From Burkholderia catarinensis (GTDB taxonomy: Bacteria > Pseudomonadota > Gammaproteobacteria > Burkholderiales > Burkholderiaceae): DNA of 64,000 bases. Below the pieces are notes generated by a model. The model searched no databases. It was not told where the DNA came from and saw nothing but the letters and a program-made list of their open reading frames with translations. The stretch spans positions 1 to 64,000 of the forward strand of contig NZ_MDEQ02000009.1 of NCBI RefSeq assembly GCF_001883705.2, given 5' to 3'. A program made the position numbers and the translations under genes. This document shows positions 17,701 to 26,582 of the stretch, one piece after another (within the stretch, counting starts at the first letter, position 1; the number at the start of each line of letters is the position of its first letter).

Positions 17701-18170
17701 GCCACGCAGCTAAGTGCTGCGTACGTAGTGAGCGCAGGAAATCGGAAAACTGTTTCGGAGGGCCATGGAGGCACAACGACCGGATATCCGATGCCTTAGG
17801 CGGACCCACGCGCGGCGGGGGGATTCGTGTTCCCTTCGCTAGTCCGCGTCCGCATGTTGCTACGCGTGGCGGATCGTCTGTTGGTATGGCTGGCTCCACT
17901 CGTGGAAACCGATGGTCGGCTTGATGCGGCGATACAATTGTTATTGTAGCGTCATGGATAGTGTTCGTTAGCAGCACCATGCCGAAATTTGCATCGGCGA
18001 GTCGTATGGACAGGAACTTCCGGGGTCAGGCTGTTCTCACCATGATTGCCATGGACATGCCTTGCGCTTGAGTCGCCTTGACCAACGGAGCTTTCGCGCA
18101 TGTCTATGAGGGGGCAATTCGCGGTTGGCAGGATCGATGAGCCCCGTCCGGGTTTGCATGTTTTGTGCGG
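17701..18170. other. Stretch without a clear gene
   Basis: About 470 bp. On the minus strand the first 80 bp (LRSLRTQHLAAWL frame) could continue the interrupted helicase gene, since the frame joins that of the segment left of the IS5-type element. The rest shows no recognisable coding sequence. Confidence 0.35.
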
Positions 18171-19952
18171 TCACCTGGCCGCACGGTGCGCGTCTCGACG
18201 ATGCGATCGGCGGGGCTGACGCTGGAAGACCCCGCTAATCTGACGCGCACGCTTGGCCTCTTCGTCGTGCAGATACGTCGACGTGGTTGCCACTGACGCG
18301 TGCCGCAAGTTGTCTCGCACGACCACCAGTTCCACGCCGGCGTCCAGTGCGTGGGTGGCGTGTGTATGGCGCAGCCAGTGGGGGCTGGCGTGCCGTAGCT
18401 TCTCGGCGAGCGTTGGATTCCGGGGGTTCACGCGCTTGGCCGTCTCCCGAAAAAACTCACCTAACACTTGCCGCAACCGCGCCGCGCTGATACCGGCGTG
18501 GCGTTCCGCGCGATGTTCCGCAGTGAGAGCAGCCACCAACGGGGTGGTCGGATGCCAGCGAGCGCGCATGACGGGCAGGCCCCGTGCCTTCAGCGCGCGC
18601 CGCAGCGCGTCCCGCGCGAGGGGCGGTAGGGCCACGCGCCCCGACTTCGCCCCTTTTCCTGTTACCTGCAGCCATAACGCGCCGCGGGTGTCCGCCGTGA
18701 TGTCGCCGAGCGTTGCGGCCACCAGTTCCTGCGCCCGCAACCCGGTCGCGTAGCCGAAATCCAGCACGAAACGCAGCCGCTGCGCGGCCGGCGCCGTCCA
18801 GCCGGTCCGCTCGAGCTGGTCGGCCGCAGCCCTCACGATCTTCCACTCCCGGCCAGTCAACGCCCGTCCGCTATCGAACGGCGCGCGGGTTGTGCCACCG
18901 CGTACCGTCACCCCCGCAAACGGATTGAGCACGACATAGTGCTGGCTTATGAGCCACCCGAAGAGGGCGCGCAGGACGGCCAGCGCATAGGCCGTTGACC
19001 GCGCCGTCAAAGGTCCTGCGAACGGACGCCAGGCGGGCGTCGTGCGCGGGTGCGGCGGCCCGGTCCAGCGGACGGCGGGCGTCGGATGCCGCAGGAAGGC
19101 GCGATAGGCGATCGCATCGTCGGTGGTCAGTGACGAGAGGGGCTGACGGCGCGCCACGATCGCCCACAGCAGCAGTCGTTCGGCCTCGCGCCGATAGGCG
19201 CGGACGGTGTGGGTGCCTTCGTGCAGCGCCAACCATGCCTCGATCGCCTGGTAGTCGTTGGCGGCGGCGAGGCCGCAGCTGTCGCGCGGGGCCCGGAAGC
19301 GGCCCCGCGAACCGTCGAGGTCGGCGGGCAGCGCATCCAGGGACCCCCGTGGGACCAACTGAGCGGTCACCACGTCGTAAGGAACCAGCGCGGCGGCGCG
19401 CCGGGTCAGGTCCGGGTGCGCCGCGACGAAGGCGGCGACATGGTGCGCCCCCAGGCGCCCCAGCCCCGGGATCGGCCGCCACCAGCCCCGGCGGTGGGCG
19501 ATCCGCACCAGCAGGTCGGCACACGAGTCGACGCCGGCGGCGGCCAGCGCGCGCACGATGCGCGGCGGCAGCCAGTGGGCCACCGGATCGGTCGGCTGCG
19601 GCGCGGGGATCGGGGTGGTGCGCAGCGCGTCGAGCGCGGTGACGACCTGCGCCGCATGACGGATGCGGTCTGCCGCCGGATGGGTGAACAGCGGGATCAG
19701 GTCATCGCGCTGGCGGGCGATCGCGCATGCGACGAGCTGGCGGCGGATGTGGCCCAGCAGGCCGCGTGAGGACTGTCCGTCGTCGCGCGCGTGGTCGAGG
19801 TAGCGTGTGACGGCGGCGCGCGCGGTGAGCCCGGCGTGCCACGCGCGCAGCGCGGCGAGCGAGGCCAGGGTGGGGAGGTCGGGCGGGGTGGCGGGCGTTC
19901 CGCGGGACCGCCTGTTCCGCTGCCCGGTGGCCGGGACAGAGGTGGTGTTCAT
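18171..19952 (-). CDS. Tyrosine recombinase/integrase (large form)
   Basis: Site-specific recombinase of 593 residues, about 200 longer than a typical phage integrase. The extra N-terminal region contains a helix-hairpin-helix-like stretch (GWWRPIPGLGRLGAHHVAAF) seen in a family of large integrases of Burkholderia and relatives. A core-binding domain (about 235-360) and a catalytic domain follow, with Arg in YATGLRAQELV, His-x-x-Arg in HWLRHTHATH, His in NLRHASVAT and the nucleophile Tyr560 (TSTYLHDEE). All catalytic residues are present. It marks the left part of the accessory island. A short repeat just upstream (19987) may be a crossover or binding site. Confidence 0.9.
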   Translation of the reverse strand: MNTTSVPATGQRNRRSRGTPATPPDLPTLASLAALRAWHAGLTARAAVTRYLDHARDDGQSSRGLLGHIRRQLVACAIARQRDDLIPLFTHPAADRIRHAAQVVTALDALRTTPIPAPQPTDPVAHWLPPRIVRALAAAGVDSCADLLVRIAHRRGWWRPIPGLGRLGAHHVAAFVAAHPDLTRRAAALVPYDVVTAQLVPRGSLDALPADLDGSRGRFRAPRDSCGLAAANDYQAIEAWLALHEGTHTVRAYRREAERLLLWAIVARRQPLSSLTTDDAIAYRAFLRHPTPAVRWTGPPHPRTTPAWRPFAGPLTARSTAYALAVLRALFGWLISQHYVVLNPFAGVTVRGGTTRAPFDSGRALTGREWKIVRAAADQLERTGWTAPAAQRLRFVLDFGYATGLRAQELVAATLGDITADTRGALWLQVTGKGAKSGRVALPPLARDALRRALKARGLPVMRARWHPTTPLVAALTAEHRAERHAGISAARLRQVLGEFFRETAKRVNPRNPTLAEKLRHASPHWLRHTHATHALDAGVELVVVRDNLRHASVATTSTYLHDEEAKRARQISGVFQRQPRRSHRRDAHRAAR

Positions 19953-20542
19953 GGGAACAGTTTAGGTCGCTGGGAGAGCACTCACGATAAGACTATTTAT
20001 CGCAAACCTCCTGAAGGAACATCCACCCAATGTCACGTTTCGCGTGCTCGGCAGCACGCCGAGTCCTATGATGCGATGGCTCTCACATGAGGGAACGTCT
20101 TGCGTCGTGGAAAACATTAAGATTCTGACCGAGCCGGAGCGCCGCTCGGAGCGTATGGGCCGAAAAAACCGTGGAAGCACCGGTTCTCGCCGCCTCAGCC
20201 GCGGCCTACCGCAGTGGAACGAACACAGCTCGTGGTGTGACCTGATGCCGTGTCCAACTAACGTAGACGTACGGTTGGTATACGTCGATGGCTTTGACCT
20301 GTCAGAGAGAGCTGAAAGTGCGTATTTACGGGATGGCCGAGGCGCAGACAGTAGCAGTCGTATGGATTAGTGACCTCCGGTCGTTCATCCATTTGCCGCA
20401 AGCGCTGTTTGATGTGATGCGAGAGAAATTGGCGCATAACGGCAAGGGGCGTTTGATGCTGGATACAGGTGGTGCGATTGGATGTTGGAGCAGGGGGGGG
20501 GCGATGACGGGAATTGGGATTGTGGACGAAACAGGAGTGGCG
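19953..20542. other. Intergenic stretch between integrase and MBL gene
   Basis: About 590 bp. It holds the 10-mer ATAAGACTAT (19987), a GC-rich inverted repeat near 20128-20148 (GAGCCGGAGCGCCGCTCGG) and a G9 run near 20490. The open frame before 20543 lacks a ribosome site and was left out. Confidence 0.4.
19987..19996 (+). repeat. Direct repeat ATAAGACTAT, copy 1
   Basis: Ten bases repeated exactly at 22793-22802. This copy is 35 bp upstream of the integrase start; the other is 34 bp after the MBL gene. It is possibly a recombinase site, but the length is marginal. Confidence 0.35.
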
Positions 20543-22759
20543 ATGAAAATGGACGACGAACTGCAGATTCATGTCTATGGGGTCGGCCATGGTGACTGCC
20601 TACTCGTTGAGCTCAAGCAAGGTGGCTTGCCGCGCTTTCGTATGCTTTACGACGGCGGAAAGAGCGCGGGAAATCATATTGATAAGCTTGCCGCGTACTT
20701 GACTCGTAATCGGCGAATTGAGGGGCCAGATATTGATGTCGTTGTGCTCTCGCACGTCGACCACGACCATCAGGGTGGGCTGCATACGCTTGCTAATCAA
20801 GCGGGTCTACACATTGGTGAGTACTGGGGGCCATGCTTGCCTGCCTTTCGGCGGCTCACGTGGCTTTTTTCGCAGCGTGTCCAGAATGCCGTTGCCCGTG
20901 CCGACGAATTGGAACGCTTGATGTCTGAGCGCGGTGCCAGGGTGATCTATCCGATGGAAGGGTACGCTGGTACTTGGATGGCCGGAAAGGTGAGCGCGGC
21001 AGTTATCTCTCCGCCTGTACGTCTGCTGAAGCGACTGCTCCGTAGTCGTCGAGAAGACCTCCGATTTCTGGCGAACCCTGCAGGCCCGACGCCGTTGGAA
21101 TGGCTGATCGCGTCACCCGAGACGGACGCCGAGCTTGATGAGGGGCCCGGTGGCGAACTGGAGCGACGCACTTTCAGTGTACCGTCTGATTTCGCTGATG
21201 AGCTGATAGCGTTACCGGTTGAGCCAAATCCGGCCACCGGGTTTTACAGGGACGAAGCAGCGGAACCCAATTTCTTCGGAAACCGGCTTCTCAATAACAC
21301 ATCACTCGTTATCGCGCTGGATGTCTGGCTGGATGGAAAGCGGCGCAGGCGCATCCTGTTAACCGGGGACCAGGAAAACTGGTCGTATATCGCCTCGCGG
21401 TATCCGGCGGGACTCGGCGTCGATGTCCTAAAGGTGCCGCATCATGGCGGTATGGTGTATCTGGCCGACAGGAAGGATGGCGATCAGGACGATCGTGATG
21501 CCGGGGTCGTCGAACAGGCCTATCTATGGCTGAAACCGCGTATTGCCATCGTGAGTGCGCAAGGGACGTACGACCTGCCACACAGTCGTATGCGCGACGC
21601 CTTGCGTGCCACCGACACGGCGATCTTGTGCACAAACATCCGAGGTGCCGAACGCATTGTGCCGCCTTCCAGCGATCTCACGTTGGAGCGCAGCTGCTAC
21701 GATGCCTTTGATTGTGGTACGAGCGGACAGCCACAAGTAACCGTGCTGACGCTAACGTCTGATACTGAGAAGATGGACCGAGCTGCCTGTGTTTCGAGGT
21801 CCGAAGGCAGAGGCGTGGCACCGATTGTGGTGATGACCCAGCGCGTGGTTGATCCCGACGAGGCCTTCGTTCGTTGGACTCGAACCGAACTTGAGCGTCA
21901 CGCCATATGGGTGAAAGAATTGCTCGGCGAGGCGCGGGCAGTCTTCGTGGAAGCGGTGGCTGGCAAGGGTCCTCTGGCCGCAATGGAATGCGTTCCCGTT
22001 GGATGGCGCCACATCGAGACACACGCGAGGGCAAGCGGACGTCATCATTTTCTTGCTTCGCCGTACGAGGCGTTGCATTACGCGAGGGCGCGTGGATTCA
22101 TCTGGGTGTCTGCGGGAAATTTGCGTTACCCGGACGACGTCGGATTCTACGTCTTGCCCGCCCGTAAGGAACTGGACGCGATATGGAGTTGGGTGGCGAG
22201 TATGCCGAATATTCTGCTGCGCGCAACTCTTTCCAAAGCCGCCATCGTGGGCAATGACAAGCTGTCAATACTGAACTCAGCCGATACGGACATTCTCTGT
22301 CGATTGATTGCCGCAAAGATATGTTTTCCTGTGGATGTCGTGAAAACGGAGATCATGCCTCAGATATTTCTTCGCATGACGGAGCGCTTTTCCTTCCGCA
22401 TCTGCAATAAGGCATATCCGTATCGCGCATTCGGGAAAGACTGTTGGGGGAACGAGCTGCTTTGGCTCCAAAAGGACGGAGGCGCGAACGTGTCAGTGCC
22501 GGACCTGTTCGATGACGATTGGCAAAAACATCTATTTTCAGGATATATTGCCGATAGGGAAAATCTAGAATTCTTTCTATCTGAAGCTCAACGCAGCGCA
22601 TTTGTCGGACCAGTCCTATGCGCGAACGGAGAGAAATTGTTGATTCAGTCGGGTGCGTTCGGATCGTTTGAGCGTGAGTATGAGTACGGGGCAAATAAGC
22701 GGATAGCGGGAGTATTCCACGACCGTTTCGAAAGGGCCGGCTGGTTGACGTTGCCTTAA
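20543..22759 (+). CDS. MBL-fold hydrolase with unknown C-terminal domain
   Basis: 738 residues. The N-terminal half is a ComEC/Rec2-like metallo-beta-lactamase fold: VYGVGHGDCLLVEL at the start, the metal motif SHVDHDHQGG at residues 70-79 (HxDxDH form), LLTGDQE and VPHHGGM further on. No membrane segments are present, so it is a soluble relative. Residues after about 410 form a domain I do not recognise, ending DRFERAGWLTLP. The ATG at 20543 is chosen because AGGAGTGG precedes it; the frame opens earlier at 20288 without a ribosome site. It stands alone next to an integrase. MBL-fold proteins of this type occur in anti-phage and nucleic-acid-processing loci, which is only a suggestion here. 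Confidence 0.75.
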   Translation: MKMDDELQIHVYGVGHGDCLLVELKQGGLPRFRMLYDGGKSAGNHIDKLAAYLTRNRRIEGPDIDVVVLSHVDHDHQGGLHTLANQAGLHIGEYWGPCLPAFRRLTWLFSQRVQNAVARADELERLMSERGARVIYPMEGYAGTWMAGKVSAAVISPPVRLLKRLLRSRREDLRFLANPAGPTPLEWLIASPETDAELDEGPGGELERRTFSVPSDFADELIALPVEPNPATGFYRDEAAEPNFFGNRLLNNTSLVIALDVWLDGKRRRRILLTGDQENWSYIASRYPAGLGVDVLKVPHHGGMVYLADRKDGDQDDRDAGVVEQAYLWLKPRIAIVSAQGTYDLPHSRMRDALRATDTAILCTNIRGAERIVPPSSDLTLERSCYDAFDCGTSGQPQVTVLTLTSDTEKMDRAACVSRSEGRGVAPIVVMTQRVVDPDEAFVRWTRTELERHAIWVKELLGEARAVFVEAVAGKGPLAAMECVPVGWRHIETHARASGRHHFLASPYEALHYARARGFIWVSAGNLRYPDDVGFYVLPARKELDAIWSWVASMPNILLRATLSKAAIVGNDKLSILNSADTDILCRLIAAKICFPVDVVKTEIMPQIFLRMTERFSFRICNKAYPYRAFGKDCWGNELLWLQKDGGANVSVPDLFDDDWQKHLFSGYIADRENLEFFLSEAQRSAFVGPVLCANGEKLLIQSGAFGSFEREYEYGANKRIAGVFHDRFERAGWLTLP

Positions 22760-23234
22760 CTTAAGGAGGAGCGTTAGATGAGTGTGGGCCCCATAAGACT
22801 ATAATCAGTTGCGTGGGTGTCGTTCCTCGACGAGCCGCTGGCTCCATCACCGGTTTCCTATTTCTAGAGCGGCGACCAGCCTGACGGGCCCGAAGTCGCA
22901 AGTGAGCACCATGCATGCTCGGTGGGATGATTCTACGCGGCGCGCAGGGCAGATTGTTGATCATTGATGGAAACTATCCCGTCAACCTGCCGTTGATGCA
23001 AGGCGTCTCGCGGTACTGACGATCTGACTCGTCATGGTGTCAAGCCAAGCGGTGGTCACGGTATTGTCGTTTGCAGCTGGTGGTCAAACGAGTTACGAAT
23101 CGGCGGGAATAGCCTAATCAATATTGGAACTAGGCCACCGGCCGTTGTTGGCCCGTCCACCGATTCTGGTGCAGGGGCGACTAAAAGCGGCCGATTTTTG
23201 CTTTCGGTCTTGGTTGGAAAAATCCGACTCAACA
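22760..23234. other. Non-coding stretch
   Basis: About 475 bp after the MBL gene. It contains the second ATAAGACTAT repeat (22793-22802) and no credible gene. Confidence 0.4.
22793..22802 (+). repeat. Direct repeat ATAAGACTAT, copy 2
   Basis: Same 10-mer as at 19987-19996, followed in both places by one or two A/T bases and ATC. Confidence 0.35.
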
Positions 23235-23275
23235 AAAATCGGTACTTTTTACTCGTGGCAAAAAGTACCGATTTT
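23235..23275. terminator. Perfect 16-bp hairpin after the H-NS-like gene
   Basis: AAAATCGGTACTTTTT and its exact complement flank a 9-base loop (ACTCGTGGC). It lies 14 bp beyond the stop of the minus-strand H-NS-like gene. The stem is A/T rich at both ends, so U-runs exist in either direction. A terminator is the simplest reading; a protein-binding palindrome is the alternative. Confidence 0.5.
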
Positions 23276-23289
23276 CGCAAAGAACAAAC

Positions 23290-23592
23290 TCATTCTTGGA
23301 TCAAGAATCGATTCCGGTTCTTTGCGTCCTTGATCCAAGCTGGTGCGCGACCGCGGCCTGACCATGTCGCGCCAGTCTTCGGGTCACGATACTTTGCTTC
23401 CACCGTCGCCGTCGCTTTTTTTGCGCCAGCTCGACCTCGCCGCCCACCGAAGATGTCCTTCTCGGTGAGGCCGTACTCCGCGACCTTGGTGCGGATGTCA
23501 TCGACGACTGCTTGTAGCTCGGCTATGCGTGCAGCTTCAGTTTGTTCTGCCAAAGTGTCCATTTTTGCTTTCAATTCTTTGTATGTTGCCAT
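23290..23592 (-). CDS. H-NS-family nucleoid-associated protein
   Basis: Histone-like DNA-binding protein of 100 residues. The N-terminal coiled oligomerisation region (ATYKELKAKMDTLAEQTEAA) is followed by the C-terminal DNA-binding domain with the conserved core KYRDPKTGATWSGRGRAPAW, typical of the short H-NS homologues abundant in Burkholderia. The start at 23592 has GGAGGAG just upstream and is preferred over one 12 bp earlier. Such proteins silence A/T-rich foreign DNA and are often carried on islands. Here it sits at the edge of the lower-GC region, which it may help to keep quiet. Confidence 0.88.
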   Translation of the reverse strand: MATYKELKAKMDTLAEQTEAARIAELQAVVDDIRTKVAEYGLTEKDIFGGRRGRAGAKKATATVEAKYRDPKTGATWSGRGRAPAWIKDAKNRNRFLIQE

Positions 23593-23816
23593 ATGCTCCT
23601 CCAATGGTTAAAGGGTGCATAATAACCTCAATAGCTCGAAAGCGTAAGAATCGGGCTAGTACCTACGTCCTGTTTTCCCGTCTTGGTATCCCATTCCCCC
23701 TGATCTGCATGCCGCTCGTGCGGTATCCTGCCGTAGGCGTGCGCGAACGCGATCCGAGCGTTTGGGCTAATTGCTTGACCGGGGCCGTTCCAGTCGAAAA
23801 ATGGTGAATATGGAAC

Positions 23817-24401
23817 ATGGTGAAAATCGCAGATCCTAGGGTTGCTGTTGCTATCAGCATTGCCGCATTAGTGGGGACGGCATGGCAGGCGTACGAAGGG
23901 GGTGTTGCCAACAAATTCAATCAGGAAGCGTTGAATATCGAGGTTGCTCCAAATGCTATTCCGCTGAAGCGAGTAGATAAAGTCCTCTGCTTCAGCGGAC
24001 CCGCTGTGGTGTACCTATCGTGGCAAGTTACTATCTTCAACGCGTCTACACAGCCAGTGACTATTAAGGATATATTTTCGATGAGTCAGTCACCTGGCGG
24101 TACAACTGCTGGTTTAGCGCCTCTCAGCCTGAAAGACGGGCCAGTAGGCCAGCAGTTTCCTGCGGTGATAGATGCGAAAAGCTTTAAAAAATTTACCGTA
24201 TCAGTCCCAGAGGTAACATCCCCGGCGTTTGATTCGTGGTTCCGCATGCACGGGGGTTGTAACGGCCAGGTTGATTGGGCTGGGGCGCTAGATCGCCACG
24301 GATTTTTCGATACAGGATGGCCTTCGCCGAGGGCCGTCAGTGCGTACTTCAGGGTTACGACAGGCGAAGGGAATATTTTCAATGCAATATCGACGTGGTA
24401 G
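23817..24401 (+). CDS. Hypothetical protein with N-terminal membrane anchor
   Basis: 194 residues. A hydrophobic segment at about 8-24 (VAVAISIAALVGTAWQA) probably anchors the protein. The remainder is beta-rich, with a region like a small immunoglobulin-type sheet (VVYLSWQVTIFNASTQPVTI). No catalytic motif is visible. It stands alone with IS110 debris downstream. Function unknown. Confidence 0.6.
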   Translation: MVKIADPRVAVAISIAALVGTAWQAYEGGVANKFNQEALNIEVAPNAIPLKRVDKVLCFSGPAVVYLSWQVTIFNASTQPVTIKDIFSMSQSPGGTTAGLAPLSLKDGPVGQQFPAVIDAKSFKKFTVSVPEVTSPAFDSWFRMHGGCNGQVDWAGALDRHGFFDTGWPSPRAVSAYFRVTTGEGNIFNAISTW

Positions 24402-24431
24402 CTCTCGATGTCTCGGGTGTGTTCAGTATAT

Positions 24432-24587
24432 CTAACTCAACAGCAGGTCAAAGTCAGGAGCGCTGCTGGTCATCCGGAAGCACTGACGCTTCCCGTCCAA
24501 CAACGCGATCAACACGGCGTTCGAATAACGGGCGATGTCGATCGCAACCAGGTTCAGGGGCAGCGTACCTTCCAGCAAGTCAGCCAT
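24432..24587 (-). pseudogene. IS110-family transposase N-terminal remnant
   Basis: About 50 codons read LNLVAIDIARYSNAVLIALL followed by DGKRQCFRMTSSAPDFD, matching the start of the RuvC-like DEDD domain of IS110 transposases. The rest of the gene is missing after a stop. Confidence 0.75.
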
Positions 24588-24720
24588 TTCAGTGTCCTCT
24601 GGCGGGCGGTGAACGGGCAATACAAAGGATGCCCGTTACCCCTGATGGCTGACATTCTGCATGTACTACGGTCTGGAGTTCGCTGGTACCTGAGCCAAGC
24701 TCAGTCGAATTCCATCGTCA

Positions 24721-24834
24721 TTCAAAGGGCTGTCCCTGAAAGACGAGTTTGGCGACGGCAAGATCCGACGGGCGAAACTAGCAGCGGTTCGCGAGGGTAA
24801 CTTACGCGGTCCGAAAGCGGACATCTTTATCTAA
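24721..24834 (+). pseudogene. Unidentified gene fragment
   Basis: A 37-codon stretch ending in TAA reads GLSLKDEFGDGKIRRAKLAA and then VREGNLRGPKADIFI. It looks like a real protein C-terminus, with a charged helix and good codon bias, but has no start and no intact upstream frame. I do not recognise the parent gene. Confidence 0.3.
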
Positions 24835-25008
24835 TTACTACATTCGAAGTCATATCCGGATTCAGATATCGTAGCGCCAGCTACATCCCAATGTCGCATG
24901 TTTCATTGGGCGTGCCGTCGTGCAGCGTTGAAGGAATAAGCCCAAAACAGCAGGGTGCATACACTCGCCCGCGGGGGGCTTGGCGGCAGACCCGCTCACA
25001 TGCGTCCT

Positions 25009-25413
25009 TCATCCGAGGAATCCTGCCTCGACCATCTGCGGATACTTGATCGCCGCGTCCGCGCGCCCCTCAGATGCAAGAGTCAGCGCCGTTTTGTAAT
25101 CAAACTCGCGAAGCGGTTCGTTCTTGAGCCAGAAAATCGCACGCTCGACGTCGCCTGAGACGTCAGTGGCTGCGCGGAGCACACGGAGCGTTTCGCGCAA
25201 AAAGCGCTGGACCGTCTCGGAATCCGGCGCATGGCTGATCGTGTTCCGATCGACATGAGCTTGTGTAGCGAGATCCTGCAGTTCGAGACGAAGCACGCTG
25301 ATGTAGCGACGCGGTGAAATCGACACCTGGCTGGCATCGGCGTCATGCAGGTAGTTCATCAAGGCGCCGAAATCAGCCTTGAACGTCGGAATGACTTCAG
25401 CTTGAGCGGACAT
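25009..25413 (-). CDS. MbcA/ParS/Xre-type antitoxin-like protein (DUF2384)
   Basis: About 134 residues. The C-terminal 45 residues (AIFWLKNEPLREFDYKTALT, then GRADAAIKYPQMVEAGFLG) match the toxin-binding domain of Xre/MbcA/ParS antitoxins, whose partners are RES-domain NAD-targeting toxins. The N-terminal part has a weak helix-turn-helix (DLATQAHVDRNTIS). The start at 25413 follows GGAG. A RES toxin gene would be expected immediately downstream, but only about 400 bp of debris lies there, so this looks like an orphan antitoxin. A fragment resembling another RES-type protein occurs at 35.6 kb. Confidence 0.7.
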   Translation of the reverse strand: MSAQAEVIPTFKADFGALMNYLHDADASQVSISPRRYISVLRLELQDLATQAHVDRNTISHAPDSETVQRFLRETLRVLRAATDVSGDVERAIFWLKNEPLREFDYKTALTLASEGRADAAIKYPQMVEAGFLG

Positions 25414-25751
25414 TTTGCGACTCCAATACGACACATAAGCTATGGAATAGTAGCGCGAAGGCTATTGCTTGGCCCAAGAGGCGAAAGAATTATCGGGGCC
25501 GATCGGGAAGGCTTGCAAAGCGACGTGAAAGACATCGATGAACTAGGGCACGTCCACGTTCGTGCGTTGATCGCGACCATTCGAAACCTTCCGCCCGGCG
25601 ATCGTGGGCGATGCCGGGCGGACGTGCTCCATGCGGTCGCCGGCGGCTCGTGGGAGTGGCAAATCGGCTGGATTTGCCGTCCGGAAATGGTACCCCGCGT
25701 CTGAGCCGTGTGGTGAGCGGGGCGCTCGCCTTGCGAACGGCCTCGTCAATG
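25414..25751. other. Non-coding stretch
   Basis: About 340 bp between the antitoxin-like gene and the DUF6471 terminator. An 80-codon plus-strand frame ending at 25704 has no start signal. Nothing recognisable. Confidence 0.35.
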
Positions 25752-25793
25752 AAAAACCCCCGAGGGTTGGAATGGTGTCCAACTCTTGGGGGG
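25752..25793 (-). terminator. Intrinsic terminator after the DUF6471 gene
   Basis: On the minus strand a stem of about 15 bp with two G-U pairs (CCCCCAAGAGTTGGA against TCCAACCCTCGGGGG) is followed by five U residues, 21 bp past the gene's stop. Confidence 0.7.
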
Positions 25794-25813
25794 CAATTCA
25801 CAATGTAGGCCGT

Positions 25814-26116
25814 TTATATATGTATCGAACTCGACGAATCCGGAATGGGGACGTCGATCGACACCTGTGCGATGTCGACAGCTCTCATGCAGAGAATGAA
25901 GAAGGCAAATTGAAAGGTTCCTCTTCGAACCTTCTGGGCGATCGACGCTTCAGTTTCGGCATGCCCCAGTGCAGACAGTTTTTCCGCAAGCTGTGCGTAC
26001 GTGATACCGCGTGCTGACAGCACTGTCTTCAGCGAACGCCGCGCGAACTCGGTGTAGTCGAGGTCGTTTGCAGATGCGGTGCCAGAGATACCTTGCACTT
26101 TACGGCGACTTTGCAT
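25814..26116 (-). CDS. DUF6471-type small protein
   Basis: 100 residues. The central part (YTEFARRSLKTVLSARGITY, AQLAEKLSALGHAETEASIA, QKVRRGTFQFAFFILCMRAV) has the helix-turn-helix-like layout of the DUF6471 family. These are small proteins of unknown function common in proteobacterial accessory DNA and are probably DNA binding. A good terminator follows. It is read away from the Tn7-like genes, and its upstream region is shared with them. Confidence 0.65.
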   Translation of the reverse strand: MQSRRKVQGISGTASANDLDYTEFARRSLKTVLSARGITYAQLAEKLSALGHAETEASIAQKVRRGTFQFAFFILCMRAVDIAQVSIDVPIPDSSSSIHI

Positions 26117-26582
26117 AGTATCTCCCTGGGCATGCGTGTCTTGTCATAGTTTCTCAAAATTAGATGATTTTTCTCCACATCTGGAGTAAATAGATCATTT
26201 ATGATAGCGTCTATCGAGATGTGGCAAACCCCTGCTGCCCATCGTGGGCGGCTAAACGCGCAGTTTAACAAGTCCCGTGCAGCGTGCCGATGGTTCACGC
26301 ATGTGCTGGGTGGCCGCTTGACCCGGTGCGGTGCGCTTCCTCGGGGCGCGCCGATGTCTTCGTCCCGCGGGCACTGGGCGTCGAGTTCACGCATCTAGGT
26401 CTTTGCTCGAACAAACTTACCGAACATCGCTCAGCGCTCAACCACCGACCCGAACGAGCCAGTAGGCGGGGTAGAACCGAGTTGCGCGACAGTGAGCTAC
26501 GCAGTCTCTGTCGTCTGTATCAATAAATTAAGGACTCCTAGGCTATTGCTCATTTCGAACGCTGTCACTTTGGGGAGCGCAC
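26117..26582. other. Region upstream of tnsA; probable transposon end
   Basis: About 465 bp. In Tn7 the tnsA gene lies next to one transposon end, so an end is expected here. I could not fix its border. The 10-mer GTTCACGCAT occurs twice (26293 and 26385) and could be a TnsB-binding repeat. Part of the region (26220-26500) is GC-rich like the host, while the last 80 bp are A/T-rich. Confidence 0.35.

Noticed and set aside
17663-17980. 105-codon minus-strand frame as an independent gene
   Set aside because: Most of it looks random. Only the last 25 codons before the IS5-type element may belong to the interrupted helicase.
20288-20542. Upstream extension of the MBL-fold gene
   Set aside because: No ribosome site, non-family sequence, and it includes a G9 run. 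AGGAGTGG just before 20543 marks the likely start.
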